DNA of 64,000 nt, taken from contig NZ_CP083951.1 of the NCBI RefSeq assembly GCF_006440675.2, positions 2,327,501 to 2,391,500 of the forward strand, given 5' to 3'. Shown here piece by piece: positions 8,877-18,824 of the stretch. The number at the start of each line of letters is the position of its first letter. Within the stretch, counting starts at the first letter, position 1. Below the pieces are notes generated by a model that saw only the letters and a program-made list of their open reading frames with translations, was not told the origin of the DNA and searched no databases. The position numbers and the translations under genes were made by a program. The stretch comes from Mesorhizobium sp. B2-8-5. Lineage in GTDB: Bacteria; Pseudomonadota; Alphaproteobacteria; Rhizobiales; Rhizobiaceae.

Positions 8877-9458
8877 TTGTCATCCAGAGAGCATAATCTG
8901 CCGAGCCCCAGCACCGAGGAGATCTCCATCGTCGATCTCATTCCTGCCTTACGGGCTTTTGCCCGAACCTTCTGTCGCGTGCCTGACGATGCCGACGATC
9001 TTGTGCAGGAAACGTTGGCCAAGGGGCTTGGCAATCTGGACAAATTCGAGCCCGGCACGCGCCTGAAGTCCTGGCTCTTCACCATCATGCGCAACACGCA
9101 CTACACGCGTATCAAAGCGGCGGCGAGGGAGGCGCCCGGGCTGCTCGACTGCGCCTCCAGCCGTCCGACTTCAGAACCGTCCCAGGACTGGTCCGTGCAA
9201 AGCAGGGAAGTGCATCAAGCCATCCAGAAGCTGCCTTCCCATCAGCGTGAGGTTTTGATGCTGATCGGCGTACTGGGCGTAAGCTACGAAGAAACCGCGC
9301 AAATATGCGGCTGCGCTGTCGGCACCGTCAAAAGCCGTCTCAACCGCGCCCGTGCCGGCGTTCTGGAGTTCCTTGGGGAAACCTCGCCGCAAGTGCTGAT
9401 CGAGCCACGAGGTCAATTTTCGGACAACCATTGGGATGCTGAGGGCGCAAGGCGCTAA
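8877..9458 (+). CDS. EcfG-family (general stress) ECF sigma factor
   Basis: A 193-residue sigma-70 family protein with region 2 (18-73: LIPALRAFARTF, DADDLVQETL, LKSWLFTIMRN) and region 4 (about 105-165: LPSHQREVLMLIGVLGVSYEE, then AQICGCAVGTVKSRLNRAR). This text matches the alphaproteobacterial EcfG/RpoE2 group that reads GGAAC-N16/17-CGTT promoters under NepR/PhyR control. The TTG start at 8877 is the only early start in frame after a stop at 8850. The canonical phyR and nepR genes are not adjacent, so this may be a secondary EcfG paralog. Confidence 0.9.
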   Translation: MSSREHNLPSPSTEEISIVDLIPALRAFARTFCRVPDDADDLVQETLAKGLGNLDKFEPGTRLKSWLFTIMRNTHYTRIKAAAREAPGLLDCASSRPTSEPSQDWSVQSREVHQAIQKLPSHQREVLMLIGVLGVSYEETAQICGCAVGTVKSRLNRARAGVLEFLGETSPQVLIEPRGQFSDNHWDAEGARR

Positions 9459-9471
9459 GCGCGGCCAAATC

Positions 9472-9633
9472 CTACAGGCGCTGAGCTGCTCTCATGACTT
9501 TCGCCTCTCTCATCAACGAGGCCCAATTCAGGCCGAGCAGAGCAACAAGTTCGAGCGCTTGCGCTTCGGTGATGCCCGTCTTTGCGACCAGCCGCCGAGC
9601 GAGTTCGTCCACTTCCGGAGTTCTGCCAGCCAT
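9472..9633 (-). CDS. Small 53-residue protein under a consensus EcfG promoter
   Basis: An ATG at 9633 opens a 53-residue alpha-helical protein (MAGRTPEVDELARRLVAKTG ... NWASLMREAKVMRAAQRL). A G-rich run just upstream could act as ribosome binding site, and a perfect GGAAC-N16-CGTT promoter lies 25 nt before the start. The ALELVALLGLNW segment suggests a compact helical bundle; no family is recognised. It converges on the sigma factor gene. Confidence 0.65.
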   Translation of the reverse strand: MAGRTPEVDELARRLVAKTGITEAQALELVALLGLNWASLMREAKVMRAAQRL

Positions 9634-9657
9634 CGGGATGACCCCCCAAACGGCTAC

Positions 9658-9682
9658 AACGATTCACTTATGTTAAGGTTCC
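9658..9682 (-). promoter_or_regulatory. Consensus EcfG-type promoter
   Basis: Minus-strand GGAAC (9682-9678), 16 nt, CGTT (9661-9658): an exact consensus match, 24 nt before the ATG at 9633. Confidence 0.75.
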
Positions 9683-9757
9683 ACCGATCACGCGACAGCG
9701 GGCGATATTGATACCTGCCCGTCTCCGAGTAATGCTGCATCCTTGCCGGTGACATCT

Positions 9758-9943
9758 TCAACCGCGCTCACCCGTCATGTCGCCTTTGCGCTTTTCGATC
9801 AGCGCCTTCTGCAGTTCGAGCGCAAGCCTTGTCAGCCGGTCAGGGACCTCTTCCCGCTCGATAGCATTCAACAGTGATGCGATCTCCTGGTCCAAGCTCA
9901 GGATCAACTGGGCGCAAAGATCGCGCTGACTCCTGTGAGACAT
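9758..9943 (-). CDS. NepR-like small protein (candidate anti-sigma factor)
   Basis: 61 residues. The second half reads EREEVPDRLTRLALELQKAL, resembling the NepR core (E-P-VPDRF-LL-LD) that binds EcfG sigma factors. It lies 300 nt from the sigma gene. A second small protein of the same design is at 56844-57032. NepR proteins are normally this length. No EcfG promoter was seen upstream. The anti-sigma role is inferred from the motif and position only. Confidence 0.6.
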   Translation of the reverse strand: MSHRSQRDLCAQLILSLDQEIASLLNAIEREEVPDRLTRLALELQKALIEKRKGDMTGERG

Positions 9944-10087
9944 CGCATTCTCTTAACAAATAGAGGCCCCTTCAAATCTCACAGGGGCATAGCCGACCAG
10001 CCTTTGCAAGGCGCTTGCCGCAGGCTGTGGGATTTCCGGTCCGTTGTCACCGGATTTCGCGGCAAGAGGTGATCTGGGAACATCAGC

Positions 10088-10306
10088 TCAATCCTCGGGA
10101 AGGCGGTTCGCCGCGTGATCCTGATACTGATCGGACGTAATCCGGTTGCCGTCGAGACCGCGTTGCTCGGTGTGCTGCTTCTTGTCCCGGTTGGACAGCA
10201 CGTCGTTCTCGCCGACCACGTCCTTTGCAAGCGTCGCCTTCGCTCCGCTTCCGGAACCCTTGCCCTGGCTGCCGCGGCCCATCTGCTTCTTACCGCCGGA
10301 TGCCAT
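10088..10306 (-). CDS. Small Gly/Lys/Asp-rich hydrophilic stress-type protein
   Basis: A 72-residue, highly polar and probably disordered protein (MASGGKKQMGRGSQGKGSGS ... NRLPED). The ATG at 10306 follows a GAAGGAA ribosome binding site, and a GGAAC-N16-AGTT promoter lies 43 nt upstream inside the end of the neighbouring methyltransferase gene. The composition resembles hydrophilin-like desiccation or stress proteins, but no function can be assigned. Confidence 0.7.
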   Translation of the reverse strand: MASGGKKQMGRGSQGKGSGSGAKATLAKDVVGENDVLSNRDKKQHTEQRGLDGNRITSDQYQDHAANRLPED

Positions 10307-10349
10307 TTCCTTCTCCCTGTTCTGCAGGCGTGGAACTGTTCGGTGACCG

Positions 10350-10374
10350 AACTGCCGCCGGTGCGTTATGTTCC
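10350..10374 (-). promoter_or_regulatory. Candidate EcfG-type promoter
   Basis: Minus-strand GGAAC (10374-10370), 16 nt, AGTT (10353-10350), upstream of the gene starting at 10306. Confidence 0.6.
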
Positions 10375-11226
10375 GCCGGCACGGCGGACGAGGAAGACCA
10401 TGCCGTCCCAACTGCCGAACGGCATTTCACCGTCGACCGCAACGTCCATGCCGCATACATGAGAAAGACGGCTGATGTCGCGGGAATCGATGCCCGGCGA
10501 TGTCCGATAGGAATAGTTGAGGATCGCTGCCATTCCTCCCCGTCGCAGCAGGCGCGCGATCTCGCTGAAATGCCGCTCGGCAACCCCGGCGAGCACAAGG
10601 TAAGGAAAACTGTCCAGGGCCAGCACGCCGTCAAAGCTTGCATCGGCGAAATCACCGAGATCAAGGCCCGAGGTCAGGCGAAATTCCACATTGACAAGGC
10701 CGGCGCATCGCCGGCGCGCGATTTCGATCATCCGCGACGAGATATCGATGCCGACGACATATCCTGCCTGGGTGCCGAGCGCATGTCCGAGACGCCCGAT
10801 GCCGCAGCCGATGTCCAGTATGTGCTTATGGGCACCAAGGAAACCCTGCTGTTCCAGCCATGAGACAATCTCGGCGGTCGTAGTCGAAAGCCTGTGCTCG
10901 TCACCAAGCGAGGACAATTGGACGCTGGCCGCGGGAGATATGGCGGCCGCCCGATCGAAGCTGCCGGCCAGCCGTTTGACAGTCATGGCGGTCGGTTCGC
11001 TATCCGGCCGGTCATGCGACACGCAGGCAGCCGCTCTTCGGACCTTGTCGAAGGCATCCGCCTTGCCACGAAGCATCGTGGCGATCTCTTCCAGCCAGCA
11101 TCGCCGGGGAGCATGGCTTGGACGCATATCCAGCGCGATATCCGCCAGTTGCGCCGCGCTGGTGGTCTTGTCAATATAAACGGCCAATCTGCCCAGCGCG
11201 TTGTCAACGGAAAGGCTGTCCGTCAT
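10366..11226 (-). CDS. SAM-dependent methyltransferase (class I)
   Basis: The C-terminal half is a class I methyltransferase: motif I ILDIGCGIGRLGHAL, acidic VVGIDIS, then SFDGVLALDSFPYLVL and LLRRGGMAAILNYSY. About 110 N-terminal residues form a separate helical region with no recognised family. The start at 11226 has an AAGGA ribosome binding site; longer readings would run into the GNAT gene. Last gene of the ino1-led glycan operon, so it may methylate a sugar or lipid intermediate. Confidence 0.8.
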   Translation of the reverse strand: MTDSLSVDNALGRLAVYIDKTTSAAQLADIALDMRPSHAPRRCWLEEIATMLRGKADAFDKVRRAAACVSHDRPDSEPTAMTVKRLAGSFDRAAAISPAASVQLSSLGDEHRLSTTTAEIVSWLEQQGFLGAHKHILDIGCGIGRLGHALGTQAGYVVGIDISSRMIEIARRRCAGLVNVEFRLTSGLDLGDFADASFDGVLALDSFPYLVLAGVAERHFSEIARLLRRGGMAAILNYSYRTSPGIDSRDISRLSHVCGMDVAVDGEMPFGSWDGMVFLVRRAGGT

Positions 11227-11275
11227 GCAATCCTTGAGCAGCGCCTGGCAATCGCGCCTGATTGCTTCGCGATGT

Positions 11276-12268
11276 TCACGGCGACGCGCTCCTGGTCCAC
11301 ACCTTCTGCGCCGTCCAGCGGTCCTTCGCGCCCCAGCCATATTTGTAACCTTCCCTGCCGCGTAGGAAATCGAACTCCAGCGCGCCCTCGCTGGCGGCTC
11401 CGGTGATGGCATGCCCGATCAGAATCGCGCCGGGGCTTTCGTCGGCATAGGCCGGATCGAAACCGCCAAGGTACGCATAGGCCCGGTCGCGGTGATGAAA
11501 ACCGTAATAGGCACCGATGACGAGATCGTCGATCTGGATCGTCAAGCATCGCGCCAGGCCGTTATCGGCAAGCCGCGGCAGGGCCCTGCGATGAAATTCC
11601 ACAGCCGTGTCGGATAGCACGCCACCGCCATGGCCAGTCCAGCGCGCGCCATGCAGTCGGATGAGCCTGTCGAGAAATGTCTGCGGATCGGACTCGCCGC
11701 GGCTGACAATGACGGCTCCTCTTCGCCTGGCAGCTCTCTCGGCACGGCGCAACTGACGCCTTCGTCTCGCCGGAACCGAGCGGGCCAGAGTCCGATCGCC
11801 ATCGAGCGACAGCACAGGACAGGCCGCGTGGGCCATCGATCTGCGCTCTTCGGCATTCGGCAGTTCAAGGCTCAGCGATATGGCATCGGCCGAGAGGTCG
11901 GGCAGGATCCACTGCGACCATTCCAACGACAGCGCCGCCTCGGCTATGGCGGCCTCAGCCTCCGCCTGCAGTTCCGGCGCGCACAAAATGTCGAGATAGT
12001 CGCTCAGCGAAATCCCGATGGGGAGCAGGCGCTGACCGCAATTATGCCTTTCGATATAGAGCGGCGCCAGTCCGGCGAGATCGTCTCCGCTCCACACGGC
12101 AATTGCCGTGAGATCGCCCGGCGCGAATGTACGCCACCAGGGGATGAGCCAGGCAGGAGATTGGAACGGTGTGGCCGAGATGCTTTGCCCCCAGAGCTGC
12201 CACCAGCACGGCTCCAGGTCCTCGAACGTCCCGGGGGCGCGAATGATCTCGGTGCGCAGACTGCCCAT
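11276..12268 (-). CDS. GNAT-fold acyltransferase, CelD/BcsL-like
   Basis: 330 residues resembling the duplicated GNAT proteins annotated as CelD/BcsL or FemAB-like: WWRTFAPGDL and an Arg-rich ARRRRQLRRAERAARRRG linker helix, then a C-terminal half with VIGAYYGFHHRDRAYAYLGG and GREGYKYGWGAKDRW. Relatives in polysaccharide loci are thought to acylate sugars or transfer amino acids. The ATG overlaps the upstream glycosyltransferase stop as TGATG. Confidence 0.82.
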   Translation of the reverse strand: MGSLRTEIIRAPGTFEDLEPCWWQLWGQSISATPFQSPAWLIPWWRTFAPGDLTAIAVWSGDDLAGLAPLYIERHNCGQRLLPIGISLSDYLDILCAPELQAEAEAAIAEAALSLEWSQWILPDLSADAISLSLELPNAEERRSMAHAACPVLSLDGDRTLARSVPARRRRQLRRAERAARRRGAVIVSRGESDPQTFLDRLIRLHGARWTGHGGGVLSDTAVEFHRRALPRLADNGLARCLTIQIDDLVIGAYYGFHHRDRAYAYLGGFDPAYADESPGAILIGHAITGAASEGALEFDFLRGREGYKYGWGAKDRWTAQKVWTRSASP

Positions 12269-13329
12269 CAGCCGGTTCCCAGCAAAGCGCGACGGGTGCC
12301 AAGCTTCGCCAGCGCTTCGTAAGCATCCATGTAGGATGTGATCATGCGCTCAAGCGAGAAGCGGCGGCGCGCCTCGGCCCGGCATGCCTCGTCGTCCAAG
12401 GCTCCGGATGCGACAATGGCCTTCGCCATTTCCTCGACGTCATTGACCAGGAATCCGGTCCTGCCATGCTCGATGACATCGGGAAGGGCGCCGTTCGGGA
12501 AAGCGACGACCGGCGTGCCGCAGGCAAGCGCCTCCATCGCGACAAGCGAGCTTGTTTCGGCGGCAAGGCTGGGAACGACCAGGCAGCGGGCGGCGTTGAG
12601 CAGGCGCCGCTTGGCACAAAAGCCGAGTGGCCCGAGGAAACGCCGCTGCCGATCGAGCCGAGGGTGCACTTCGTCGGCGAAATAGCGCAGATGGGTCTCG
12701 TAGGGATAGACCTGGCCGGCGATCGCCAGGGGAATGCCGGCGCGCTTGGCCGCCTCTATCGCGAGATGGATGGCCTTTTCGGGACAGATGCGGCTGAGCA
12801 CCAGCGCGAAATTGCGCCGCGATCGGGGCTGGTTCAGCGCCTTGATATCAACGCCGTTTGGAATAGGCTTCGCAAGTCTCGACCCTGCCGGCGCCGTCCT
12901 GTGCTGCGCCCACGAGACCGCGTGCAGCCACAGGTCCTCGCGTGGCGGGGCAAGCACCTCGGACGAATACCAGCCGAGCGGCAAGTGCAACGTCACCAGG
13001 GTTGGGCCCTCGGAAGGCAGATAGGCATCGAAGTCGATCCCGTGGAGATGAACAACGTCGATGTGCCAGCGCGCCCGGGCGGCCGTGATCGCATCGCGAT
13101 GCGCCTGCTGGGCCCGGTCCTTCGCCGCCTTGTCGAGCACGCCTGCTTCGGCCGGTGTTTCCACCAAGACGCCAGCCGTCTTTGACCCATGGCAGGCGAC
13201 GACAACCGACCGGTGGCCTTTCTCAACCAGCCCCCGGTCCAGCGCCGACAGCACCTGCTCGGCGCCGCCGACCGCATCCGGCCCGACGGGCGCGAGGGGG
13301 TAGGCGACGTTGAGGACGGTCAGTGTCAT
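12268..13329 (-). CDS. Glycosyltransferase family 4 (GT-B)
   Basis: A 353-residue GT-B enzyme. The N-terminal domain has a [14 protein letters not shown] motif; the C-terminal donor domain has [37 protein letters not shown] with the GT4 E-x7-E arrangement, and GRTGFLVND. Probably a retaining transferase acting on a nucleotide sugar in the cytoplasm. Overlaps the GNAT gene by one base. Confidence 0.88.
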   Translation of the reverse strand: MTLTVLNVAYPLAPVGPDAVGGAEQVLSALDRGLVEKGHRSVVVACHGSKTAGVLVETPAEAGVLDKAAKDRAQQAHRDAITAARARWHIDVVHLHGIDFDAYLPSEGPTLVTLHLPLGWYSSEVLAPPREDLWLHAVSWAQHRTAPAGSRLAKPIPNGVDIKALNQPRSRRNFALVLSRICPEKAIHLAIEAAKRAGIPLAIAGQVYPYETHLRYFADEVHPRLDRQRRFLGPLGFCAKRRLLNAARCLVVPSLAAETSSLVAMEALACGTPVVAFPNGALPDVIEHGRTGFLVNDVEEMAKAIVASGALDDEACRAEARRRFSLERMITSYMDAYEALAKLGTRRALLGTG

Positions 13330-13347
13330 AGCCGATCGAGCCGGAAC

Positions 13348-14283
13348 TCACCATGCTGCCGACACACGTAGCGTTGGTGCCATGTCATCGCTGATCGCCG
13401 GAGCGTAGCGGCGGATCATCGCCGCACAGAACTCGGCGAATTCCTCCGGCACTTGGGGCGGGCTGGTGTGATGGGGCTGCAGACCGCGATGTTGCGGCGT
13501 GAAGCAGAAGGTGACCGTGACGTTGAAATCGGCAAGCGCTTCCATCTGACGATCGAACCAGCCCTGCGCATTCGGCCGAAAACTGTCGGCCCAGGATAGG
13601 CCTGTGCGCAGATGCGTAACGCCCAGACGGTGCATCCAGGCAACGGCATCATCCAGCCGATGGTCCTCATAGTGGAACCACTGCACTAGGCCCATTTGCG
13701 GAGTGTGGCGCGCGAACTCCTCGAGCGCCGGCTTGGGCGTGCCGTCCTCGCGCAGCAGGCCCATGTAGAAGTGCCTGTAATAGGACGAGCCTTCCGCTTC
13801 CCGATGGCGCGTCGTCGCCTCCCAGGAACGCGGCAGATCATAGAGGCTGTACCACTGCACGCGTGGCGCGAGGCTGAGCAAAAGGTCCGCCGTCCGGCGC
13901 AAGCCCCAAACTTGCACCTCCTCGGCGCCGAAGGTAGACACACCGACTTCGCTGACCCAGACCGGAATATCGGCGACTGTAGCAATCTCACCGAGCTTGT
14001 GAGGCCACTCGTGGATCTGCCAGAGGTTCCAGTCGAGCGGGAAGCCATGCACTGCGGCGGCATCGACGTGGTCAAGCACGCCGAACTCCTTCATGCGCGT
14101 CATGAAGCCAGCATCGATCGGGGAAATGCCGCCGAGGACCTTGGTGATTGCCGGGTTCTCGCGGCGTATCGCATCGGCAGCCATGATCGCCATCGTGGCA
14201 AAACGGCTCCAGTCGGGGTCGAGCTCTGGGTCCCAATGCGATTTGTTGTTGGGCTCGTTCCAGATCATGGCGGCTTCAATCAT
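13348..14283 (-). CDS. Clan GH-A-like glycosidase with circularly permuted barrel
   Basis: 311 residues. WNEPN near the start (E10, candidate acid/base) and WVSEVGVS (E112, candidate nucleophile) mark strands 4 and 7 of a clan A TIM barrel, with a strand-8-like QWYSLYDLP. The last third (about 205-300: MHRLGVTHLRTGLSW, then FNVTVTFCFTPQH) looks like strands 1-3, which normally precede WNEPN. There is no signal peptide, so it acts in the cytoplasm, perhaps trimming an intermediate. The start overlaps the methyltransferase stop by 8 nt; an ATG at 14268 is an alternative. Confidence 0.75.
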   Translation of the reverse strand: MIEAAMIWNEPNNKSHWDPELDPDWSRFATMAIMAADAIRRENPAITKVLGGISPIDAGFMTRMKEFGVLDHVDAAAVHGFPLDWNLWQIHEWPHKLGEIATVADIPVWVSEVGVSTFGAEEVQVWGLRRTADLLLSLAPRVQWYSLYDLPRSWEATTRHREAEGSSYYRHFYMGLLREDGTPKPALEEFARHTPQMGLVQWFHYEDHRLDDAVAWMHRLGVTHLRTGLSWADSFRPNAQGWFDRQMEALADFNVTVTFCFTPQHRGLQPHHTSPPQVPEEFAEFCAAMIRRYAPAISDDMAPTLRVSAAW

Positions 14284-15037
14284 CGGTCTCTCCTTTCGAA
14301 GGATAGACGGCGCCGCTGCCTGTCGGGTCGTCGGACGCGCGGCAGAAATAGACCTCGTCTTCCGGATGCAGCAGGATGTCGAAACCAGCGCTGCGCAGCA
14401 TCGCTTCGGTGCAGGCGCGGTTCGGGATCCACCAATTGGTCGGGTCGTCGGCGTAACGATGCTCGATGAAATGCAGCTTTGGAAATTCTGGCTGGTCGAA
14501 CAGATCGCGCGTCCAGAAATGGTAGTTCTGTTCGAGCGGTAAGACTTTGCCGCTGCCGCGCTGCATCGACTGGAAGATCATCAGGTCGCCCGCGACATGC
14601 GCTCGGATCAGGTCGAGCGCCAGCAACGGGTGGCGCAGGTGGTAAAGCACGCCCATGAACAGCACGATGTCGAAGCGTTCGCCGAGCGCCCCGACATCGT
14701 AGACGGACAATTCTCGGAACTCTATCTCGCAGTCGGCGATCTCGGCGGCGAAGCGGGCCTGGGCGAGATAGGCTTGGTCGAAGTCGATTCCGAGCACGCG
14801 AGCGGCGCCGCGTTTCTTCATTTCGATCGAGTAGAAGCCGGCGTTGCAGCCGATATCGAGCACCGACTTGCCCGAAAGATCAGTCGGAATGGCATCCGCG
14901 AATTTGCGCCATTTGATCAGCGGGTAGTTGCCGAGGAAATGATCGGGAGCGGTCTCCACGCCCGCGAGCTCCATATTGTGAAACCAGGGCCCCAATGCGT
15001 CGATGCGGCGGCGTATCTCCGTGCTGGAATGGGGCAT
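14276..15037 (-). CDS. SAM-dependent methyltransferase, Rta_06860-type
   Basis: 253 residues: motif I VLDIGCNAGFYSIEMKKRG, ARVLGIDFDQAYLAQ, then VLFMGVLYHLRHPLLALDLI. The N-terminus (PWFHNMELAGV, FLGNYPLIKWR) matches what I recall of a methyltransferase family named after Ramlibacter Rta_06860 that travels with conserved oligosaccharide loci; it is also CmoB-like. The ATG at 15037 was chosen because it follows the nucleotidyltransferase stop by 2 nt. Confidence 0.85.
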   Translation of the reverse strand: MPHSSTEIRRRIDALGPWFHNMELAGVETAPDHFLGNYPLIKWRKFADAIPTDLSGKSVLDIGCNAGFYSIEMKKRGAARVLGIDFDQAYLAQARFAAEIADCEIEFRELSVYDVGALGERFDIVLFMGVLYHLRHPLLALDLIRAHVAGDLMIFQSMQRGSGKVLPLEQNYHFWTRDLFDQPEFPKLHFIEHRYADDPTNWWIPNRACTEAMLRSAGFDILLHPEDEVYFCRASDDPTGSGAVYPSKGETDD

Positions 15038-15039
15038 GA

Positions 15040-15843
15040 CTAAGCTCCTTCGCTTGGGAGGAGTGGCACAGGCGAGCGGTCTTGCCGGGCGAACATCGGC
15101 GGGACTTCGTCTTCCGCGGCGCCGTTGTTTTCCAGCAGCCTGAGTGCCGTGCGATAGCCGTTGAAAGTACCGACATCGACATAAGCCGTCCCGGCCTTGA
15201 CGCCGTAAGCCTCGCCTCCGCCGGCGAGATAGGCGTTGACCAGAGTGCCCAAATACTCGTCCACGCCGTCGCGCTGGCGCCACAGTGCCGCCAGTTGAAG
15301 GAAGATACGACCCGGCATCTTGAAGGCGCCCCAGACCCAGTTTGTCGCTGCGTCAGCTTGCTTGACCTGGATCTGCTCGACCCGCCCGTTCCGATCGAGG
15401 ACGACGGCGTCGAACAGGTCGGGGCGATCGACCGGAAACATCAGGAAAGAAAGCTGGTCGTCGGCCAGGTGGCAGAAGCCGTCTTCAGGAAACCAGATCG
15501 TGTCCGGCAGGCCGATCAGGACCGTTTCTTCCGGCGTCACAAGCGGTGCCGCGCGGAAGATCGCGTCGCACAGTCCAACCGGAGAAGGCTGCGCCACGAA
15601 GATCGCCGCGGCGTCGTCATAGCCGGCGGCGTAGTATTCGAGGATGTCCGACTTGCCGGAACCGATGATGAAGCAGATGCGGTCGACGCCGTTACGGACC
15701 ATCCGCCGCACCAGATATTCGCTCACCGCGCAAGGGCGTTCGGTCTGGCCATCCAGTCGGCTGCCGACCGGCAGCAGTTCCTTGGAAAAACCCAGCGGTT
15801 GAATGCGGCTGCCGCGACCTGCGGCAGGCACGATGCCCAACAT
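15040..15843 (-). CDS. Sugar-1-phosphate nucleotidyltransferase
   Basis: 267 residues with the nucleotidyltransferase signature PAAGRGSRIQPLGFSKELLPV at the N-terminus, as in RfbA/GalU-type enzymes that make NDP-sugars, and LIGLPDTIWFPEDG as the metal/product region. Which sugar it activates is not visible. Its position among glycosyltransferases and epimerases suggests it supplies the donor. Stop of the upstream CgeB gene and start overlap by one base. Confidence 0.85.
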   Translation of the reverse strand: MLGIVPAAGRGSRIQPLGFSKELLPVGSRLDGQTERPCAVSEYLVRRMVRNGVDRICFIIGSGKSDILEYYAAGYDDAAAIFVAQPSPVGLCDAIFRAAPLVTPEETVLIGLPDTIWFPEDGFCHLADDQLSFLMFPVDRPDLFDAVVLDRNGRVEQIQVKQADAATNWVWGAFKMPGRIFLQLAALWRQRDGVDEYLGTLVNAYLAGGGEAYGVKAGTAYVDVGTFNGYRTALRLLENNGAAEDEVPPMFARQDRSPVPLLPSEGA

Positions 15844-16940
15844 CAGACGACTTCCTCCATTGCTCCACCTGCCGTGGACACGGCGGCGTTCAAGATGCGA
15901 TCGAGTTCGGCGGCGCGGTGCGCGGACGTGTGCTCGTCGAGAACGCGTTCACGGGCGCGGCGGCCAAGCGCCTCGATTTCGCTGTCCGACTGGCCAAGCG
16001 CGGCGACGACATCGTCGGTAGTGTGTGCCAACAGAATCTCGCTGCCGGGCGTGAAGAAGCTGTCCAGGCCGGCCCAGTCGTCGGAGATGATCGCGGCGCC
16101 GCATGCGGCTGCTTCGAACAGACGCCCTGATGGGCACCAGCCCTTTCGCGCCATCGCTTCACGGGTGACGTTCAGCGTCAGGCGCGAGGAGGAAAAGAAG
16201 GCAGGGTGATCGGCGGGCGGCAGGTGCCGGACGAAATAGATGTTGCCGCTCCAGGGGAAGTCCTGCGGGTATTGCGCCCCGCCGATGATGAAACGTCGGT
16301 TTGGAAGCCGGGCGGCGGCAGCGACAAGCAGTATTTCGACGCCTGCCTGCCGATCCTCGGCGTAGGTCCCGAGATAGGATAGGTCGCCGGCGAACTCGGG
16401 CCTTGGCTGCGCCGGCTGGTGACGGTCGGGGTCGACATGGCCGTAGAGCGGCAGGACGTGGCGCACGCCGAGAATGCGCTTCAGCGCATCGATCGCCGGC
16501 CCTCCTGTATAGCTGAGGACCAGATCGAAATCGCGCAATCCTTCCGGCTCGAAATAGGCCGGGTAATCACCTCGCTCGATGCTCGCCAGCGTCACCGGTG
16601 TATCAAGGTCGTAGAATACTTTCAGGCCGCGACAGCGGTCGTTGGCGAGCCGCGAGGCCTCCACGGCATCTGGACAATAGGAGGTGACGATGACGACGTC
16701 GGCCTGCCGTATCGCTGCCTCGGCCTCTTGGCGGATATCCTCCCAATCCGGGTAAAGAACGACACCGCCGCCGCTCAACCGGTCGATGTCCCTGGCGCCG
16801 GCATAGTACGGTGTATTGCGCTCGAAGAAGCTGATCGACCAGCCAAGCGGTGCTAGCGCGCTAATCAGTCCCCGCCAGAGCGTGGCATGCCCATTGCCCC
16901 ACGACGATGTAACGGTCAGACCGAATATGACCATGCGCAT
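15843..16940 (-). CDS. CgeB-like glycosyltransferase
   Basis: 365 residues. FGLTVTSSWGNGHATLWRGL at the N-terminus, FYDLDTPVTLASI, and a C-terminal half with LSYLGTYAEDRQ and RLFEAAACGAAIISDDWAGLDSFF place it in the CgeB/GT-B group. It is very close in layout to the protein at 21896-23005 (same SSWGNGHAT and DxDTPVTLA landmarks), so the two are probably duplicates working on successive residues. Confidence 0.85.
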   Translation of the reverse strand: MRMVIFGLTVTSSWGNGHATLWRGLISALAPLGWSISFFERNTPYYAGARDIDRLSGGGVVLYPDWEDIRQEAEAAIRQADVVIVTSYCPDAVEASRLANDRCRGLKVFYDLDTPVTLASIERGDYPAYFEPEGLRDFDLVLSYTGGPAIDALKRILGVRHVLPLYGHVDPDRHQPAQPRPEFAGDLSYLGTYAEDRQAGVEILLVAAAARLPNRRFIIGGAQYPQDFPWSGNIYFVRHLPPADHPAFFSSSRLTLNVTREAMARKGWCPSGRLFEAAACGAAIISDDWAGLDSFFTPGSEILLAHTTDDVVAALGQSDSEIEALGRRARERVLDEHTSAHRAAELDRILNAAVSTAGGAMEEVV

Positions 16941-16954
16941 GGGCGACCACTCCC

Positions 16955-17547
16955 TCAGGCAACTTCATTCAAACGGATCAGTTTGGAGCCCCAGTCGCCG
17001 TGGACGACTGTTGTGATGGAGGCCGGCGCGATATCGAAGCGAAAGCAGTCGCCAAGCTGCAGGCCGAGGATCGCGCAGACAGCCGCCTTGATCACATCGG
17101 CATGACTGACAAGCGCGATGCACTGACCCTGTCCATTCTCGCGCAGCGCGTCCATCAGGCCGATCATCCTGTGCTGCACATCCAGCATGGTCTCGCCGCT
17201 CGGCGTGCGGGCGCTCTGGCGCTGGTCGTTCCAAAGCCGCCAGCTTGCATCGCCGCTCAGTTCTTCGAATGTCTTGCCGGACCACTCGCCGAAGTCGATC
17301 TCGTCGAGTTCCTTGCAGATCGCGATCTTCTCAATCTCGCAAGCGATGGCGATCGGCTTCGCTGTTTCCAGCGTGCGCTCGCGCGGACTGCTCAAGATCG
17401 CCGCGAGCGGCTCTCGCGTCAGTCGCCGCGCGAGGTGCAGTGCCTGCGCCTGGCCGGCTTCGCCGAGGCGAACGCCTTCGAGCCGCCCGGCCAGGTATGA
17501 GCCAACATGATCATGCGCCGCGTGGCGGATGAGAAAGAACGTCGTGG

Positions 17548-17551
<4 letters not shown>
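16955..17551 (-). CDS. Histidine phosphatase superfamily protein (phosphoglycerate mutase-like)
   Basis: 198 residues with the catalytic LIRHAAH motif (His10; RHG reads RHA), [27 protein letters not shown] and the second histidine in [13 protein letters not shown]. Such enzymes remove phosphate from small molecules. Next to inositol-phosphate synthase and with ATGA overlap to it, an attractive inference is dephosphorylation of myo-inositol 3-phosphate or of a sugar phosphate. Confidence 0.85.
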
Positions 17552-18651
<1,100 letters not shown>

Positions 18652-18695
18652 GAAACCGCTGCCCCTTTTGGTTGGAGGTAAGTTCCTCGCCGCCG

Positions 18696-18720
18696 AACCG
18701 GGAGCGGCCTCGAATGTTCC
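18696..18720 (-). promoter_or_regulatory. Candidate EcfG-type promoter of the ino1 operon
   Basis: Minus-strand GGAAC (18720-18716), 16 nt, GGTT (18699-18696); 44 nt before the GTG start of ino1. Confidence 0.65.
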
Positions 18721-18824
18721 GTGGCGCCGCGAAAAATTGCCCGGCGTCCGAAAATTGCTGGGCTGGGTTGCGGATCAAAAGAGACGCGGTTCGCGTTGGC
18801 GGCAGACAGCCGGGTAGGAGCCGC

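Noticed and set aside
8871..8895. GGAAC immediately before the sigma factor start
   Set aside because: No TT at the required spacing and it would lie inside the gene; the site at 8806-8830 fits better.
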